Assembly (NCBI RefSeq): GCF_013839445.1
Contig: NZ_JACDIT010000001.1
Span: 760,126-824,125, forward strand
Reading direction: 5' to 3'
Source of the DNA: Chthonobacter albigriseus
GTDB taxonomy: Bacteria > Pseudomonadota > Alphaproteobacteria > Rhizobiales > Pleomorphomonadaceae
Length of the DNA stretch: 64,000 nucleotides
Position 1 is the stretch's first letter. Each line of letters starts with the position of its first letter. Positions 43,264 to 52,880 of this stretch are shown piece by piece. A model generated the notes under the pieces. The model saw only the letters and a list, made by a program, of their open reading frames with translations. It did not search any database and had not been told where the DNA came from. The position numbers and the translations under genes are program-made.

Positions 43264-44295
43264 CTAGGGTCGGAAGCGAGACGGCAAAAAGGGAATCGCG
43301 CGATCGAGGGCGACGGTGGCCAGCCCGGCACGCGCGAGACTGTCCTGCACGGCCTCGCGGTCGCTGCGGGCAAGGTCGTTCCAGCGGGCGAGATTGGCGG
43401 GCGCGGCGGCGGCGGCCACACGAAAGATCTCTGGCGTGGTGACCACAGCCGCGATCCGGGCGGCCAGGGCAGTCGCGGAGGCGGTTTCGACGTAGGCGGC
43501 TGTGCCGACGAAGGCCTCGCGAAAGAGCGGGCGGTCGGGCATGACAGCGGGTAGCCCGGCGTAAGCAGCTTCGAGAGGAACGTCGGCGAGGCGAAAGCCG
43601 TCCGCGGCCGACAGGAGCACGTGCGCGGACATCAGGATCTCGCGAACCCGGTCGGCGGGGATGAAGCCGTGGAAGAAGACACCCGGGCGGGTCAGGATCT
43701 CGTCCGCAACCTCGATCCCGACCTGGCGGCCGATCACGTGCAGACACGCTTCATGGCCGTGCCCCTTGCGGAGATGGGCAACGGCGTCGGCGGCCCGGCG
43801 CAGGCCCTCATCATCGCCTGCAGAGGTGAACAACGCGACGTCGATGCGGCCGCGCGGGGCCACGTGGCGGGTCGAAGCCGCCCGTTCCAGGAAGGGGATC
43901 GCTGCATAGACGTCCGCAATCTGGGGCCGGCAAACCGCGACATCGGTGGCCGGAGACGCCAGACTGCGAAGAAACGCCGCCGCCGTTTCGCTGGAGGCAA
44001 GCACCAGCGGTAGCCTGCGGAGGGCGTGGGCCAGCGCGGGGCGGCGCCACAGGCGGTCGATCCGGGAGCGAGGCGGGCCGGCGAGAAGGGACCAATCGTC
44101 GATGAAGGGGATCAGCCGGTCGCCCCCGAAAGCGACCTGGAACGGTGACGGCGCGCCGTTCGCAAAGACAGGAGCGGCGGCGCGTTCCTCGACCATCGTC
44201 GCGGCGGCGGCGGCAAGCCGCCTGACACGATCCGCCCAGGCAGAGGGCAGCAGGCCCGGCATTCCACCTGCGCGCTCGTCGCCAGTTCCCAACAT
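43264..44295 (-). CDS. Glycosyltransferase-like protein (GT-B, group 1 type)
   Basis: 343 residues. The start at the ATG 44295 is chosen because GGAGG lies 8 nt upstream (a GTG directly before it is equally possible). A C-terminal half that resembles GT-B enzymes: RIDVALFTSAGDDEGLRRA, HVIGRQVG, GVFFHGFIPADRVREIL, then SAADGFRLADVPLEAAYAGLP, the donor-binding EGFG-type motif. The N-terminal half is less clear. Donor and acceptor are unknown, and it stands alone. Confidence in the broad family is fair; it could be a divergent or inactive member. Confidence 0.72.
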   Translation of the reverse strand: MLGTGDERAGGMPGLLPSAWADRVRRLAAAAATMVEERAAAPVFANGAPSPFQVAFGGDRLIPFIDDWSLLAGPPRSRIDRLWRRPALAHALRRLPLVLASSETAAAFLRSLASPATDVAVCRPQIADVYAAIPFLERAASTRHVAPRGRIDVALFTSAGDDEGLRRAADAVAHLRKGHGHEACLHVIGRQVGIEVADEILTRPGVFFHGFIPADRVREILMSAHVLLSAADGFRLADVPLEAAYAGLPAVMPDRPLFREAFVGTAAYVETASATALAARIAAVVTTPEIFRVAAAAAPANLARWNDLARSDREAVQDSLARAGLATVALDRAIPFLPSRFRP

Positions 44296-44461
44296 CACAA
44301 ACGCCTCCAGCAGGCGGATACGCGCCGGCAAACCTGCCGACCGCACCCGGTCTCGGCCGCCGCGACTCGGGGACGTCCCTGCGGCGGTTCCGACGATCCG
44401 GCGTTAACTATGCTGGGGGCCACTTAAGGAGGCATGAATCGCGGGGGGCGGCGGACCGCCC

Positions 44462-45952
44462 TCAGGCGCGCGTGCGGGTGCGGTCAACCGCATCGGACCA
44501 GCCGGCGATCTTCGACGCCCGAGTCTCCGGGTCCATGGTCGGCACGAAACGGCGGTCGAGACGCCAGCTTTCCGAGAAGCCGTCGCGGTCGGGCCAGATG
44601 CCCGCCTGCCGGCCGGCAAGCCAGGCCGCGCCGAGCGCGGTCGTCTCCAGCACCACCGGCCGGTCGACCGGAGCGTCGAGCAGATCTGCCAGGCGCTGCA
44701 TGGTCCAGTCGCTGGCGACCATGCCGCCATCGACGCGCAGCACCGTGTCACCGCCTCCGGTCCAATCGCGGCGCATGGCTTCCAGGAGATCGCGGGTCTG
44801 GTAGCACACCGCCTCCAAAGCGGCGCGCGCGAGTTCCGCGGGGCCGGTGGCGCGTGTCAGGCCGAAGATCGCGCCGCGTGCATCGGCATCCCACCAGGGG
44901 GCGCCGAGGCCGGTGAAGGCCGGGACGAGATAGACGTTCTGGTTAGGATCGGCGCTCTCGGCAAGCGGGCCTGACTGGTCGGCCCGCTCCAGGATCTTCA
45001 AGCCATCGCGCAGCCACTGGACGGCGGCGCCGGCGACGAAGATGGAGCCCTCCAGCGCATAGGTCGTTTCGCCGTCGAGGCGGTAGGCGATGGTGGTCAG
45101 CAGCCGGTTGGTGGAGGGGACGAAGTCCGATCCGGTGTTGAGCAGCGCAAAGCAGCCGGTGCCGTAGGTGGACTTCAGCATGCCCGGCCGGAAACAGGCC
45201 TGCCCTACGGTGGCGGCCTGCTGATCGCCGGCGATGCCCAAGACCGGAATGGCGGCGCCGAGGATCGCATCGTCCGTGACGCCGAAATCGGCCGCGGAGT
45301 CCATGACCTCCGGCAGCATCGACCGGGGCACGCGCAGGAGCGCGAGCAGGTCGTCGTCCCACGTGTTGCGGACGATGTCATAGAGGAGCGTGCGGGATGC
45401 ATTGGTTGCGTCGGTGGCGTGGACCCTGCCGCCGGTCAAGCGCCAGAGCAGGAAGCTGTCAACCGTGCCGAAGGCGAGCTCGCCGCGCTCGGCGCGGGCG
45501 CGGGCGCCCGGGACATGATCCAGGATCCAGGCGACCTTGGTGCCGGAGAAATAGGGGTCGAGGATGAGGCCGGTACGAGCGGAGACCATCGGCTCCACGC
45601 CGTCGGATTTCAGGCGTGCGCACTGCTCGGCGGTGCGGCGGTCCTGCCAGACGATGGCATTGTGGATCGGCTTGCCGGTCGCCCTTTCCCAGACGACGGT
45701 GGTCTCGCGCTGGTTGGTGATGCCGATGCCGGCGATGTCGCCGGCGGAGAGACCAGCGTTCGCGAGAGCGAACCGCATGGTCTCGACCGTGGTGCGCCAG
45801 AGGTCCTCGGGATCGTGCTCGACCCAGCCGGAGCGCGGAAAATGCTGCGGAAACTCCTGCTGGCCGACGCCGCGGACGCGATAGCCGTCGTCGAAGACGA
45901 TGGACCGGGACGAAGTGGTGCCCTGGTCGATTGCGAGAATGAAGCCACTCAC
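44462..45952 (-). CDS. glpK: Glycerol kinase
   Basis: 496 residues, GTG start with GGGAGGAC upstream. FGGY kinase: [15 protein letters not shown] (phosphate-binding), [26 protein letters not shown], and the C-terminal signature [18 protein letters not shown]. It phosphorylates glycerol to glycerol-3-phosphate. Family length is normal. There is no glpF, glpD or glpR beside it, so the glycerol genes are split in this genome. Confidence 0.97.
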   Translation of the reverse strand: MSGFILAIDQGTTSSRSIVFDDGYRVRGVGQQEFPQHFPRSGWVEHDPEDLWRTTVETMRFALANAGLSAGDIAGIGITNQRETTVVWERATGKPIHNAIVWQDRRTAEQCARLKSDGVEPMVSARTGLILDPYFSGTKVAWILDHVPGARARAERGELAFGTVDSFLLWRLTGGRVHATDATNASRTLLYDIVRNTWDDDLLALLRVPRSMLPEVMDSAADFGVTDDAILGAAIPVLGIAGDQQAATVGQACFRPGMLKSTYGTGCFALLNTGSDFVPSTNRLLTTIAYRLDGETTYALEGSIFVAGAAVQWLRDGLKILERADQSGPLAESADPNQNVYLVPAFTGLGAPWWDADARGAIFGLTRATGPAELARAALEAVCYQTRDLLEAMRRDWTGGGDTVLRVDGGMVASDWTMQRLADLLDAPVDRPVVLETTALGAAWLAGRQAGIWPDRDGFSESWRLDRRFVPTMDPETRASKIAGWSDAVDRTRTRA

Positions 45953-46086
45953 GTGATGTCCTCCCGGGTCGCGGCGGTCCGGCGCGGTTCCTCCTTGCGC
46001 CGGCCAGCGATCATCTTTGTGGAGCCACTGTCCTTCCGCTGAAACCGAAAGTCAACGAAAGAGAAACGAAAGCCGCAGCCTGTCAG

Positions 46087-46518
46087 CTACCGGTCTATGC
46101 GAGTCGACAACACGATCGACGAGGTTGTCCGCTCGACGCCGTCGAGGGCGCCGATCCGGTCGATCAGCCCGTCGAGCTCGCGGATGGAGGGCGCCGCGAC
46201 CACCGCGATCAGGTCGAAGGGGCCGGAGACCGAGTGAAGCTGCCGGACTTCCGGAATTCGGCGCAGGGCGGCCTCGACGGCCGGCGCTGCCTTCGGATGC
46301 AAGGCGATCGTGATATGCGCACGGACGAGCCCAGTCTCCATCGCTTCGGCCACCCGGACGGTGTAGCCGGTGATGACTTTGGCAGCCTCGAGCCGCCCCA
46401 GCCGGTGAGCCACCGTCGTACGAGAGAGATCGAGCCGCCTTGCAAGATCCACCACGGACAGGCGGGCATTCTCCCGGAGGAGGGCGAGCAGGGTTCTGTC
46501 GAGGTCATCGATGTGCAT
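46087..46518 (-). CDS. Lrp/AsnC family transcriptional regulator
   Basis: 143 residues from the ATG at 46518. N-terminal helix-turn-helix (IDDLDRTLLALLRENARLSVVDLARRLDLSRTTVAHRL, given here by region 3-40), then a RAM/ligand domain with ITGYTVRVAEAME, AHITIAL and SGPFDLIAVV. Lrp-type regulators bind amino acids and phased DNA repeats. It is divergent from the dehydrogenase at 46640, and the gap holds three GCAATYT-type repeats spaced by about two helical turns, so it probably controls that gene and itself. Confidence 0.93.
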   Translation of the reverse strand: MHIDDLDRTLLALLRENARLSVVDLARRLDLSRTTVAHRLGRLEAAKVITGYTVRVAEAMETGLVRAHITIALHPKAAPAVEAALRRIPEVRQLHSVSGPFDLIAVVAAPSIRELDGLIDRIGALDGVERTTSSIVLSTRIDR

Positions 46519-46536
46519 GTTGATCAGATGAATAGC

Positions 46537-46590
46537 GCAATCTGACGAATATGGCACGCAATTTCGTCTGTTCTCGGCTTGCAATCTGAC
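46537..46590. promoter_or_regulatory. Putative Lrp-family operator, three phased repeats
   Basis: GCAATCTGAC at 46537-46546 and again at 46581-46590, with a related GCAATTTCGTC at 46558-46568. Start-to-start spacings are 21 and 23 bp, close to two helical turns. It lies between the divergent lrp-like and dehydrogenase genes, as expected for an Lrp-type array. Confidence 0.55.
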
Positions 46591-46639
46591 ATGGTAGGGC
46601 AGCATCCTTGACCTTCAGCCACGTTGAGGAGGAAACAAG

Positions 46640-47740
46640 ATGCGCGATGTCGTTGTCATTGGAGCCGGCAAGATCGGGTCCACCATCGCCGGGATGCTGG
46701 TTGGCAGCGGCGACTACCGGGTTTCCGTGGTCGACCGTTCGCAGGCGCAGCTCGATCGCATGGATGCGCCGGGCGACGTGGCCCGGGTGGCGCTCGACAT
46801 CGAGGACAGTTCGGGGCTGACCCGGCTGATCTCGGGCAAGTTCGCGGTGCTTTCCGCGGCGCCCTACAACCTGACGATCCGGGTGGCGGAGGCCGCGAAG
46901 GCGGCGGGCGCCAACTATCTCGACCTCACCGAAGACGTGGCGACGACGCGCCGCGTGAAACAACTCGCCGAGAATTCCAAGACCGCGTTCATACCGCAGT
47001 GCGGGCTGGCGCCGGGGTTCATTTCGATCGTCGCCAACGATCTGGTGAACCGCTTCGACACGGTGGACAGCGTGCGCCTGCGGGTCGGCGCGCTGCCGCA
47101 GTATCCCTCCAACGCGCTGAACTACAATCTGACCTGGTCGACGGACGGCGTGATCAACGAGTATTGCGAGCCGTGCGAGGCGATCGTCAACGGCGAGATG
47201 CGCGAAGTGCAGCCGCTGGAGGAGCGTGAGGAGTTCTCGCTCGACGGCGTGGCCTACGAGGCGTTCAACACCTCCGGCGGGCTCGGCACGCTGTGCGAGA
47301 CCTGGGCAGGCAAGGTGCGCACCCTCAACTACAAGACCATCCGCTATCCCGGACACGCCGCCATCATGAAGGCGCTGCTCAACGACCTGCGCCTGCGCGA
47401 CCGGCGCGAGGTGCTGAAGGACATCCTGGAACAGGCGGTGCCGACCACGATGCAGGACGTGGTGATCGTGTTCGTGACGGTGAGCGGCAGCCGCAACGGC
47501 CGGTTCGTGCAGGACACCTACGCGCACAAGGTCTACTCGCAGCCGATCAACGGGGTGATGCATTCCGCCATCCAGGTGACCACCGCCGCCGGTATCTGCG
47601 GCGTGCTGGACATGCTGGCCGATGGCGCCATCCCGACGCACGGCCTGGTGCGGCAAGAGGAGGTTTCGCTCGCCGGCTTCCTCGCCAACCGGTTCGGCAA
47701 GGTCTATGCGATGAACGAGGCGGCAGCGCACGCCGCCTGA
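46640..47740 (+). CDS. Saccharopine dehydrogenase family protein, possibly lysine 6-dehydrogenase
   Basis: 366 residues, strong AGGAGG before the ATG. Rossmann start VVVIGAGKIGS, then AAPYNLTIRVAEAAKAAG, NYLDLTEDV and PQCGLAPGFISIVAN, all typical of the saccharopine-dehydrogenase-like group. Length and the adjacent Lrp regulator fit lysine 6-dehydrogenase, which deaminates lysine at the epsilon position, but related enzymes act on other amino acids (for example carboxynorspermidine-type reductases). Lysine is therefore an inference. Confidence 0.82.
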   Translation: MRDVVVIGAGKIGSTIAGMLVGSGDYRVSVVDRSQAQLDRMDAPGDVARVALDIEDSSGLTRLISGKFAVLSAAPYNLTIRVAEAAKAAGANYLDLTEDVATTRRVKQLAENSKTAFIPQCGLAPGFISIVANDLVNRFDTVDSVRLRVGALPQYPSNALNYNLTWSTDGVINEYCEPCEAIVNGEMREVQPLEEREEFSLDGVAYEAFNTSGGLGTLCETWAGKVRTLNYKTIRYPGHAAIMKALLNDLRLRDRREVLKDILEQAVPTTMQDVVIVFVTVSGSRNGRFVQDTYAHKVYSQPINGVMHSAIQVTTAAGICGVLDMLADGAIPTHGLVRQEEVSLAGFLANRFGKVYAMNEAAAHAA

Positions 47741-47746
47741 CGGAAC

Positions 47747-47785
47747 GGGGCCGTCGGCGCTCGGCGTACCGATGGCCCCTCCCCT
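47747..47785 (+). terminator. Probable terminator hairpin after the dehydrogenase gene
   Basis: GGGGCCGTCGG (47747-47757) pairs with CCGATGGCCCC (47769-47779) with one G-T pair. The T-run is poor (CTCCCC), so this may be a weak or stabilising hairpin. Confidence 0.5.
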
Positions 47786-47841
47786 CGCCCGGCCGGCTGG
47801 CCTATAATCCCTCCCCGTTCAACGACAGGGATGGAAACATC

Positions 47842-48321
47842 TTGGCCAACGACGATCTTCTTGCCGAACTCCTGGACCAGGAGCGGCGCCTCACCTTCCC
47901 GCGCTTCGACAACGATACGGCGATCGACCTGGGTCTGGCCGTGGTGGCGGAGGCACGGGCGAAGGCGCTGCCGGTCACCGTCGACGTGACGCGCGCCGGC
48001 CAGCAGATCTTCCACATGGCCCTGCCCGGCACCGTGGCGGACAACGACCACTGGGTCGCCCGCAAGGTGGCGCTGGTGATGCGCTTCGGGCATTCGTCCT
48101 TCTACATGGGCCGCAAGGCGGCGGCGAAGGGCGTTCCGTTCCACGAGACCTACCTTGTCGATCCCACCGCCTTCGCACCGCATGGCGGGTGTTTCCCGAT
48201 CATCGTGGAAGGAACCGGCCTCGTCGGCACGGTGACGGTGTCGGGGCTTCCGCAGGAGGAGGACCACAAGCTGGTGGTCGAGGTGCTCGAACGTTTCCTG
48301 AAGGAGCGATTCGACCGCTGA
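47842..48321 (+). CDS. UPF0303 / heme-degrading (HbpS-like) domain protein
   Basis: 159 residues from a TTG start at 47842, with GGGATGG 7 nt upstream; an out-of-frame ATG nearby was rejected. Family landmarks: LLDQERRLTFPRFDNDTA, a LPVTVDV strand, QIFHMALPGTVADNDHW, RFGHSSF, HGGCFPI and GTVTVSGLPQEEDH, which cover the whole UPF0303 signature. Members of the wider family bind haem or corrinoid, or act as adjuncts to other enzymes; here the function is unknown. The hairpin at 47747 separates it from the dehydrogenase gene. Confidence 0.88.
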   Translation: MANDDLLAELLDQERRLTFPRFDNDTAIDLGLAVVAEARAKALPVTVDVTRAGQQIFHMALPGTVADNDHWVARKVALVMRFGHSSFYMGRKAAAKGVPFHETYLVDPTAFAPHGGCFPIIVEGTGLVGTVTVSGLPQEEDHKLVVEVLERFLKERFDR

Positions 48322-48394
48322 TGCGCGTCGTCTCGCATCCGCCACGGACGCTGCCTACGTCCGTGTACAACCGACCAGCCTGGGACCGGACTCC

Positions 48395-49288
48395 ATGCGC
48401 AACGTGACCCTCGCCGCCACGCAGATGGCCTGCGACTGGGATATCCAGGGCAACATCGCCCGGGCGGAAGCCCTGGTGCGGCAGGCCAAGGGCCGGGGCG
48501 CGGACATCGTCCTGATCCAGGAGCTGTTCGAGACGCCCTACTTCTGCCAGGACCAGATCCACGCGTTCTTCTCGATCGCCAAGCCGTTCGAAGGGAATCC
48601 CCTGATCGAGCGGTTTTCTGGACTCGCCCGCGAGCTCGGCGTCGTGCTGCCGCTGTCCTATTTCGAGCGGGCCGGTCAGGCCTACTACAATTCGCTCGCC
48701 GTGATCGATGCGGACGGCAGCGTGCTCGGCAACTACCGCAAGAGCCACATCCCGGACGGGCCGGGCTACACTGAGAAGTTCTACTTCTCGCCGGGCGACA
48801 CCGGGTTCCGCACCTTCACGACCCGGTTCGCGGAGATCGGCATCGGGATCTGCTGGGACCAGTGGTTCCCCGAGACGGCACGCAGCCTCGCTCTCCTCGG
48901 CGCGGAGGTGCTGTTCTATCCGACCGCGATCGGATCGGAGCCTCAGGACAAGACGCTCGACAGCGCCGCCCACTGGCAAAGGGTGATGCAGGGCCATGCG
49001 GGCGCCAATCTGATGCCGCTGGTGGCCAGCAACCGGATCGGAACCGAGGCGGGGCGGAACGGGACGGAGATCACCTTCTACGGCTCGTCCTTCATCGCCG
49101 ATCCGACCGGGGACAAGGTGGCGGAAATGGACCGGGTGAGCGAGGGCGTGGTGACCGCGACCTTCGATCTCGACGCGGTGGCGCATCAACGGCGGTCCTG
49201 GGGCGTATTCCGCGATCGGCGGCCGGAACTCTATGGCGCCATCAATACGCTGGACGGCCGCACTCCGCACCGGGCGACGGTGCGCTGA
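48395..49288 (+). CDS. aguB: N-carbamoylputrescine amidase
   Basis: 297 residues. Nitrilase-fold enzyme with the Glu43 (IQELFE), Lys116 (YRKSHIPDG) and Cys153 ([10 protein letters not shown]) triad. [15 protein letters not shown] and the [11 protein letters not shown] and [17 protein letters not shown] segments match AguB closely. It converts N-carbamoylputrescine to putrescine with release of CO2 and ammonia. It precedes aguA by 26 bp on the same strand, so the two form the agmatine-to-putrescine pathway unit. Confidence 0.96.
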   Translation: MRNVTLAATQMACDWDIQGNIARAEALVRQAKGRGADIVLIQELFETPYFCQDQIHAFFSIAKPFEGNPLIERFSGLARELGVVLPLSYFERAGQAYYNSLAVIDADGSVLGNYRKSHIPDGPGYTEKFYFSPGDTGFRTFTTRFAEIGIGICWDQWFPETARSLALLGAEVLFYPTAIGSEPQDKTLDSAAHWQRVMQGHAGANLMPLVASNRIGTEAGRNGTEITFYGSSFIADPTGDKVAEMDRVSEGVVTATFDLDAVAHQRRSWGVFRDRRPELYGAINTLDGRTPHRATVR

Positions 49289-49314
49289 CTCACGGACGGG
49301 GCACGACAACGACC

Positions 49315-50427
49315 ATGGCCGACCACCTGACCTCAACGCCGGCCGCCGACGGCTTCGCCATGCCGGCCGAATGGGCGCCGCACGCGGGCTGCTGGATGAT
49401 CTGGCCGGAGCGACCGGACAACTGGCGACTGGGCGCCAAGCCGGCGCAGGCGGCGTTCACCGCCGTGGCGGAGGCGATCGCGGACTTCGAGCCGGTGACG
49501 ATGATCGTCTCGGGCCGGCAGTTCGAGAACGCGCGGGCGCGGCTCACGCCGCGCATCCGGGTGGTGGAGGCCTCCACGAACGACGCCTGGTGCCGCGACA
49601 CGGGGCCGACCTTCGTTCAAGACGAGCGCGGGCGGGTGCGGGCGGTGGACTGGACCTTCAACGCCTGGGGCGGGCTCGAAGGCGGGCTTTATTTCCCCTG
49701 GGATGAGGACGACCGCCTCGCGATGAAGATCGCGGAAATCGAGCGGGTGGACCGCTACCGGGCGCCGTTCGTGCTGGAGGGCGGATCGATCCACGTGGAC
49801 GGCGAAGGGACCGTGCTGACCACGGAGGAGTGTCTCCTCAACCCCAACCGCAACCCCGGACTGACCCGCATCGAGATCGAGGAGCACCTGAAGGCCTACC
49901 TCGGTGTCTCGGCCGTCATCTGGCTCGGCCGCGGGATCCACAACGACGAGACGAACGGGCACGTGGACAACATCGCCTGCTTCGCGCGTCCGGGCGTGGT
50001 GCTCCTGTCGTGGTGCGACGATCCGGCGGATCCGCAACATGCGATCTCGATCGAGGCATTCGAACGGTTGTCGGCCGCCAGAGACGCGAAAGGACGGGCG
50101 CTGGAGATCGTCAAGCTGCCGACACCCGGGCCGCTGACCGTGAGCGCTGAAGAGGCGGACGGCGTCGACGCCGTGCTTGCCCATGGCTCCGCGATCGACG
50201 CCGGCATGGAACGGCGCGCGGGTCACCGCATGGCGGGATCCTACGTCAACTTCTACATCGCCAATGGCGGCATCGTGGCGCCGCGGCTCGATCCGCGGAC
50301 GGATGAAGACGCGCTCACCATCCTTCGCCGGGTGTTCCCGGACAGAAAGGTGGTCGGTGTGGCGACGCGCGAGATCCTGCTCGGCGGCGGCAACATCCAC
50401 TGCATCACGCAGCAGCAGCCTCTCTGA
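49315..50427 (+). CDS. aguA: Agmatine deiminase
   Basis: 370 residues. Guanidino-modifying enzyme fold; [53 protein letters not shown] (His) and the terminal [13 protein letters not shown] with nucleophile Cys363. It hydrolyses agmatine to N-carbamoylputrescine and ammonia, the step before AguB. The gene follows aguB. Agmatine would come from arginine decarboxylase encoded elsewhere. Confidence 0.97.
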   Translation: MADHLTSTPAADGFAMPAEWAPHAGCWMIWPERPDNWRLGAKPAQAAFTAVAEAIADFEPVTMIVSGRQFENARARLTPRIRVVEASTNDAWCRDTGPTFVQDERGRVRAVDWTFNAWGGLEGGLYFPWDEDDRLAMKIAEIERVDRYRAPFVLEGGSIHVDGEGTVLTTEECLLNPNRNPGLTRIEIEEHLKAYLGVSAVIWLGRGIHNDETNGHVDNIACFARPGVVLLSWCDDPADPQHAISIEAFERLSAARDAKGRALEIVKLPTPGPLTVSAEEADGVDAVLAHGSAIDAGMERRAGHRMAGSYVNFYIANGGIVAPRLDPRTDEDALTILRRVFPDRKVVGVATREILLGGGNIHCITQQQPL

Positions 50428-50454
50428 ACGGCCGGTTCAGGCTTAGTTCAGCTT

Positions 50455-50487
50455 CGCCACGATGGGCCTGCCATCGTGGCGGGCTTG
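50455..50487 (+). terminator. Intrinsic terminator after aguA
   Basis: CGCCACGATGG (50455-50465) pairs perfectly with CCATCGTGGCG (50471-50481), 5-nt loop, followed by GGCTT. Strong stem, short T-run. Confidence 0.7.
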
Positions 50488-50581
50488 CCTCAATCCAGCT
50501 GTTTTCAGCCTCCGTGCGGTCGTGTTGCGGTCGTTCTTATCGGTCAATCTGACGATCGGCAACGGGCGCCGGCCCTTGAGC

Positions 50582-50607
50582 GGAACCAGAGCCGCCGGGC
50601 TGCCGTT
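50582..50607 (+). promoter_or_regulatory. EcfG-type promoter for the OmpA-family gene
   Basis: GGAAC (50582-50586), 17-nt spacer, CGTT (50604-50607), 38 nt before the ATG at 50646. Exact consensus. Confidence 0.78.
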
Positions 50608-50645
50608 CGACAGACAGACCGCAGACGGGAAGGAAGTCGACCCCC

Positions 50646-52799
50646 ATGGCGAAGAAGAAATCACAACTCCTGGCCGGAGTGTTCATCCCGGCGCTGATCC
50701 TCGCCGACATCGGCGCAGCCATGGCCGCAGCGCCGGAGCCTATGGTGCTGGCCCAGAGCGAGGAAGAGCTCCTGCTCCTGAGGCAGCAGCAACAGCAGCA
50801 GCAACAGCAGGAAGGCGGAGAGCAGGCTCCGGCTGAGGCGCCCCCCGAGGAGGTGCCTCCGCCTGTCGAAGCGCCGGTCGAGGAAGCTCCGCCGCCGGTT
50901 GAGGAAGCTCCGCCGCCGGTCGAGGAGGCCCCGCCACCGGTCGAGGAGGCCCCGCCACCGGTCGAGGAGCCCGCGCCCGAGCCCGAGGCGCCACCGCCTG
51001 TCGAGGAGCCAGCCCCGGAACCCGCACCTCTCGAGGAACCGGCGCCCACTGCGGAAGAGCCTGCCGTCGAGGAGCCTGCGCCGACTGCCGAACCGCCGGC
51101 CGTTGAAGAGCGTGCGCCCGAGGCTGTGCCTGAAGTGATCGAGCCCGCTCCCGAGCCTGAAGCGCCCGCCGCCGAAGAGCCTGCGGCCGAACCGGAAGCA
51201 CCTGCGGCCGAGGAACCCGCGCCGGCACCCGAAGCGCCTGCGGCAGAGCCGGAAGCGTCCGCAGCCGAAACGGCTCCTTCCACGGAACCGCCTGCAGCCG
51301 AGACCCCGGCTCAGCCGGTGACGGAGGCGGACGAGCAGCAGCGCCGTGATGACCTCCGCGAAGAACTGCGGCGGAGACGCGCCCTGGAGCAGAACGGCGA
51401 AGCGGCCGAACCCGCGCCTGGAACGGAAGCGCCGGCCGGCGGCGAAACGCCCTCGCCCGAAGAACCCGTTCCGCCCGCCACCGAAGCGCCCGCGGCAGGC
51501 GAAAGCGCGCCTCAGGCCACCCCGGAGACAACCACGCCGGAGGCTCCTACGCCTGAGCAGCCGGCGCCCGGCGCGGATGCTCCCGCAGCGGATGCTCCGG
51601 CCACTCCGGAAGGCCAGACGGCTCCCGCCACGGAGGCGCCAGCCACGACGGCTCCGGACCAACAGACCCCCGCGGCCCAGCCGCCCGCCGTGGAAGCGCC
51701 CGCCCCGGACGGTGCCGCCGGCCAGCAGACCGGAACGGACCTGCGCCAGCAGGAGCTCGACCTCCGGCTTCAGGAACTGGATGCCCGGGAGCGGGAGCAG
51801 CTTCGCGAGGAGCGGCTGCGCAACCGGGAAGCCGACCTCGCCGACCGCGAGCGCCAGCTGCGGCTGCTGGAGCAGCGCGACACGGACTTCCGGCTCTCCG
51901 ACATTCGGCGCGACCGGGAGGAGCGGCGGAACGAGGCCGGCCAGATCGTGATCATCGAGCCGGGCGGCCGCCGCATCATCGAGGAGGATGGCCGGACGGT
52001 CATTCGATACAACGAGATCAACCGGCTGCGCTTCGGTTCCGAGGACGTCCGGGAGGAGCGGCTCGACAACGGCTACACCCAGACGATCGTGGTGCGGCCG
52101 AACGGGACGCGGGTCATCACCGTTCTCGATGACGACGGTCATGTGGTGCGCCGCGTCCGCCGGACCCGGGATGGCGACGACTTCATCCTGTTCGACAACC
52201 GCGAGCTCTATGGCGATCGCCGCGGTCCGCGCGACGAGTTCGAGTACATCGTGCGCGACGTGCCGCCGCCGCGGATCACCATTCCGCAGGACGAGTACAT
52301 CGTGGATGTCGACGACGCCGATCCCGGTGAGATCTACGAGACGTTCATGGCGCCGCCGGTGCAGGCGCCGCCGCGCCGCTACTCGCTGGACCAGGTGGTG
52401 AACACCCCTGCCCTGCTCAACCGCGTCCGCCGGGTGGACCTCAACACGATCACCTTCGACACCGGCTCCTGGACGGTGGCCGAGACGCAGATCGAATCGC
52501 TGGAGACGATCGCCGACGCGCTTCTCGACGTGCTCGCGAAGAACCCGAACGAGGTGTTCCTGATCGAGGGGCATACAGATGCGGTGGGATCGGACATCGA
52601 CAACCTGTCGCTGTCGGATCGTCGTGCGGAGGAGGTCGCGACGCTGCTGACCTCGTTCTACAAGGTGCCTGCGGAGAACCTGACGACCAAGGGCTACGGC
52701 GAGCAGGATCTCAAGGTGAAGACCGAGAATGCCGAGCGCGAGAACCGCCGGGTGACGGTGCGGCGGATCACCGATCTCATCGAGACCGGCCAGCGCTGA
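50646..52799 (+). CDS. OmpA-family protein with Pro/Glu/Ala-rich and coiled-coil regions
   Basis: 717 residues. Signal-like N-terminus about 1-28 (KKKSQLLAGVFIPALIL, then ADIGAAMAA). Poly-Gln at about 47-55, a Pro/Glu/Ala region (about 60-360) with four or five copies of PPPVEEA, a charged coiled coil (360-430; LRQQELDLRLQELDARE), a beta-rich region with VVRPNGTRVITVLDDDG, and a C-terminal OmpA domain (about 590-705; FLIEGHTDAVGSDIDNL, LSDRRAEEVATLL, YGEQDLKVKTENAERENRR). The OmpA domain should bind peptidoglycan, while the extended region could span the periplasm. An exact EcfG promoter indicates stress induction. Confidence 0.92.
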   Translation: MAKKKSQLLAGVFIPALILADIGAAMAAAPEPMVLAQSEEELLLLRQQQQQQQQQEGGEQAPAEAPPEEVPPPVEAPVEEAPPPVEEAPPPVEEAPPPVEEAPPPVEEPAPEPEAPPPVEEPAPEPAPLEEPAPTAEEPAVEEPAPTAEPPAVEERAPEAVPEVIEPAPEPEAPAAEEPAAEPEAPAAEEPAPAPEAPAAEPEASAAETAPSTEPPAAETPAQPVTEADEQQRRDDLREELRRRRALEQNGEAAEPAPGTEAPAGGETPSPEEPVPPATEAPAAGESAPQATPETTTPEAPTPEQPAPGADAPAADAPATPEGQTAPATEAPATTAPDQQTPAAQPPAVEAPAPDGAAGQQTGTDLRQQELDLRLQELDAREREQLREERLRNREADLADRERQLRLLEQRDTDFRLSDIRRDREERRNEAGQIVIIEPGGRRIIEEDGRTVIRYNEINRLRFGSEDVREERLDNGYTQTIVVRPNGTRVITVLDDDGHVVRRVRRTRDGDDFILFDNRELYGDRRGPRDEFEYIVRDVPPPRITIPQDEYIVDVDDADPGEIYETFMAPPVQAPPRRYSLDQVVNTPALLNRVRRVDLNTITFDTGSWTVAETQIESLETIADALLDVLAKNPNEVFLIEGHTDAVGSDIDNLSLSDRRAEEVATLLTSFYKVPAENLTTKGYGEQDLKVKTENAERENRRVTVRRITDLIETGQR
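50783..50810 (+). repeat. CAG/CAA tract encoding poly-Gln
   Basis: A run of CAG and CAA codons encodes nine Gln (residues 47-55). Mixed CAG/CAA codons reduce slippage. Confidence 0.85.
50868..50976 (+). repeat. 21-bp in-frame tandem repeat
   Basis: Units of GTCGAGGAAGCTCCGCCGCC type, each 21 bp (VEEAPPP), recur four to five times, with later copies diverging to GAGGCCCCGCCA. Encodes part of the Pro/Glu-rich region of the OmpA-family protein. Confidence 0.8.
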
Positions 52800-52818
52800 C
52801 CTTCCAGTCGGGTAACAA

Positions 52819-52850
52819 GGGCCGCCGCGGACCACCGCGGCGGCCCCTTT
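52819..52850 (+). terminator. Intrinsic terminator after the OmpA-family gene
   Basis: GGGCCGCCGCGG (52819-52830) pairs with CCGCGGCGGCCC (52835-52846), ACCA loop, followed by CTTTG. Confidence 0.82.
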
Positions 52851-52880
52851 GCATGGCCCGGCTCGCGGCTCGGGTGGACT

